Shown here in pieces: positions 63,400 through 64,000 of a stretch of 64,000 bases of DNA. Source of the stretch: Elusimicrobiota bacterium (GTDB lineage: Bacteria > Elusimicrobiota > UBA5214 > JBBAAG01); assembly GCA_041658405.1 (NCBI GenBank), contig JBBAAG010000005.1, positions 16,737 through 80,736 of the forward strand, written 5' to 3'. Position numbers and translations under genes: made by a program. Numbering within the stretch: position 1 is the stretch's first letter; the number at the start of each line of letters is the position of its first letter. The notes below the pieces were generated by a model that had not been told where the DNA came from, did not search any database, and worked only from the letters and a program-made list of their open reading frames with translations.

Positions 63400-63774
63400 C
63401 TAAAGCACACTTTTTTTTAGCAGGCTTAATTCCAGCATCAGCTCGCCTGCCAGACGTTTTAAGTCGTCATTGTCTTTCTTGTATTTCTCGACCTCGTCTT
63501 CCGTTGCGCCTCTTAACGTCTCGCCTTTTAACCGTGCCTTGCCGCCTTCCATAAACGTCTTCAGCCAGGAATAGTAGACCGACGGCTGGATCTTTTCCCT
63601 ACGGCATAGGTCGGTCTTTGGTGTTTCGTTGCGGAAGCCTTCTAATACTATACGGATCTTGTCTTCTGCGCTGTGGTATGTCTGGGATTTACGGTATACG
63701 CGTTTTATGAGTTTTACTGTGCTGCCGGGTTCCGGTGTGTTTGCGGGTTCCGGTGCTTTTCTTAATTCTTCCAT
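63400..63774 (-). CDS. IS3-type OrfA (HTH DNA-binding protein)
   Basis: 124 residues. The central part is an IS3/IS911-type helix-turn-helix (AEDKIRIVLEGFRNE, DLCRREKIQPSVYYSWLKTF), followed by a leucine-rich coiled coil (DDLKRLAGELMLELSLLKK) that mediates multimerisation. It recognises the element's ends. It terminates 20 bases before OrfB starts, just after the A8 run that allows a -1 shift into OrfB. Confidence 0.92.
   Translation of the reverse strand: MEELRKAPEPANTPEPGSTVKLIKRVYRKSQTYHSAEDKIRIVLEGFRNETPKTDLCRREKIQPSVYYSWLKTFMEGGKARLKGETLRGATEDEVEKYKKDNDDLKRLAGELMLELSLLKKSVL
63411..63418 (-). promoter_or_regulatory. Programmed -1 frameshift site (A8) joining OrfA and OrfB
   Basis: On the minus strand OrfA reads CTA AAA AAA AGT GTG CTT TAG. 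Slipping back one base on the A run gives AAA AAG TGT GCT and then an open frame through ATG 63379 into OrfB with no stop. A AAA AAA is a standard IS3 slippery heptamer. A stimulatory hairpin was not verified. Confidence 0.75.
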
Positions 63775-63832
63775 AACTCTTGCCTCCTAGTTTCTTCGGG
63801 TATTTTACCCGTTTCCAGGCAAGTGGTTCAAC

Positions 63833-64000
63833 ATTTTTTTGCCCAACCCCATGAGGTTGGGTTCTTCTCTTAAGTCTCCATCTCGTTACGCTTGGTTTGT
63901 CTCACATGTCCTGAAAGTTAACAATGCTACGGCAGCCAATCGTACCCGCTTGACGGTATGACAATGATAAACACAGGCACGCCGTTGATGTTTAGCGGGG
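63833..64000. other. Right flank of the IS; no supported gene
   Basis: 168 bases to the window edge. A CCCAACC/GGTTGGG hairpin (63842-63861) and a 35-codon frame (ATG 63851 to TGA) are present, but neither is convincing. A frame open from about 63918 to the window edge might be the start of coding sequence. No match to the rest of the truncated hydrolase was recognised. Confidence 0.4.

Larger units (their letters stand above)
62394..63832 (-). mobile_element. IS3-family-like insertion sequence, about 1.44 kb
   Basis: Two transposase frames on the minus strand are bounded by an 11-base perfect inverted repeat: GTTGAACCACT at 62394-62404 and AGTGGTTCAAC at 63822-63832. The element proper may start two bases further in, at TGAACC and end at GGTTCA, as IS3 ends usually do. 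No target-site duplication is evident. It has inserted into a lipase-like gene. Length, two-frame layout and slippery A run all fit the IS3 family. Confidence 0.85.

Noticed and set aside
63842..63861. Intrinsic terminator (CCCAACC/GGTTGGG hairpin)
   Set aside because: The T run lies on the wrong side for the + strand, and the minus strand would have an A run after the hairpin.
63851..63958. 35-codon ORF after the IS
   Set aside because: Short, no ribosome-binding site, no similarity to the truncated hydrolase or any family I know.
1..64000. CRISPR array or phage island
   Set aside because: No regularly spaced direct repeats were seen, and the only phage-like gene is the solitary Bro-N protein.

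Overview
The window comes from a diderm (Gram-negative-type) bacterium. It encodes several predicted outer-membrane beta-barrels, including a PorV-like one, as well as lipoprotein-like and signal-peptide proteins, ZapA and RNase Y. Gene content and order (gap-pgk-secG, an archaeal-type phosphoglycerate mutase, KtrAB, a FlgD-like C-terminal domain on a giant surface protein, many TPR proteins) fit a poorly cultivated lineage of the Elusimicrobiota/Firestonebacteria/Omnitrophota kind. That assignment is inference; no rRNA gene is present. The four tRNA genes do not encode CCA. Almost everything is on the + strand; the only clear minus-strand genes belong to an insertion sequence at the right end.

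Layout. (1) 1-5.6 kb: the end of an outer-membrane protein gene, a ComF-type phosphoribosyltransferase, then gap, pgk, secG, tRNA-Leu, apgM and a tRNA Gly-Cys-Val cluster. tpiA is absent from its usual place between pgk and secG. (2) 5.6-12 kb: translation genes thrS (no TGS domain), infC (AUU start), rpmI, rplT, then K+ uptake ktrB/ktrA, a small TPR protein and pheS. (3) 12-23 kb: an envelope block separates pheS from pheT. It holds a 2,134-residue surface protein, a PorV-like barrel fused to a CsgG-like domain, a TlpA-like thioredoxin fused to a 5'-nucleotidase-type phosphatase, and a DUF1573-thioredoxin-CcdA fusion. (4) 23-32 kb: pheT, a coiled-coil protein, zapA, a small structured RNA or terminator, rarA, fthC, rny, ymdB and xseA. 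(5) 32-60 kb: an accessory region. A RAYT transposase is followed by a glycan locus: a GH63-type glycosidase, a cyclase-family protein, a GH84 enzyme, four paralogous secreted beta-propeller-like proteins of about 625-640 residues, a URO-D-family protein, a GH38 alpha-mannosidase and a DHOD-like iron-sulfur flavoprotein. (6) 41.3-49.0 kb: a tightly coupled five-gene envelope operon lies between propeller paralogs 1 and 2. It encodes a PKD-TPR protein, a transglutaminase fused to a polytopic membrane domain, a RimK-related ATP-grasp ligase, a TPR scaffold and an outer-membrane barrel. (7) 60.4-64 kb: a MITE-like fragment, another outer-membrane protein, and an IS3-type element that has cut off a lipase-like gene.

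How it works together. The left half is housekeeping. The best candidates for undescribed biology are three. First, the transglutaminase/ATP-grasp/TPR/barrel operon: the two core genes are a known conserved pair of unknown function, and here the transglutaminase appears to keep its Cys-His-Asp triad. Second, the propeller-paralog plus GH63/GH84/GH38 locus, which could break down a mannose- and GlcNAc-containing glycan but has no visible transporter. Third, the pheS-pheT envelope block, which combines a possible export partner, a giant surface protein and a two-protein thiol relay. Functions beyond family level are inferred; no alignments or searches were run.
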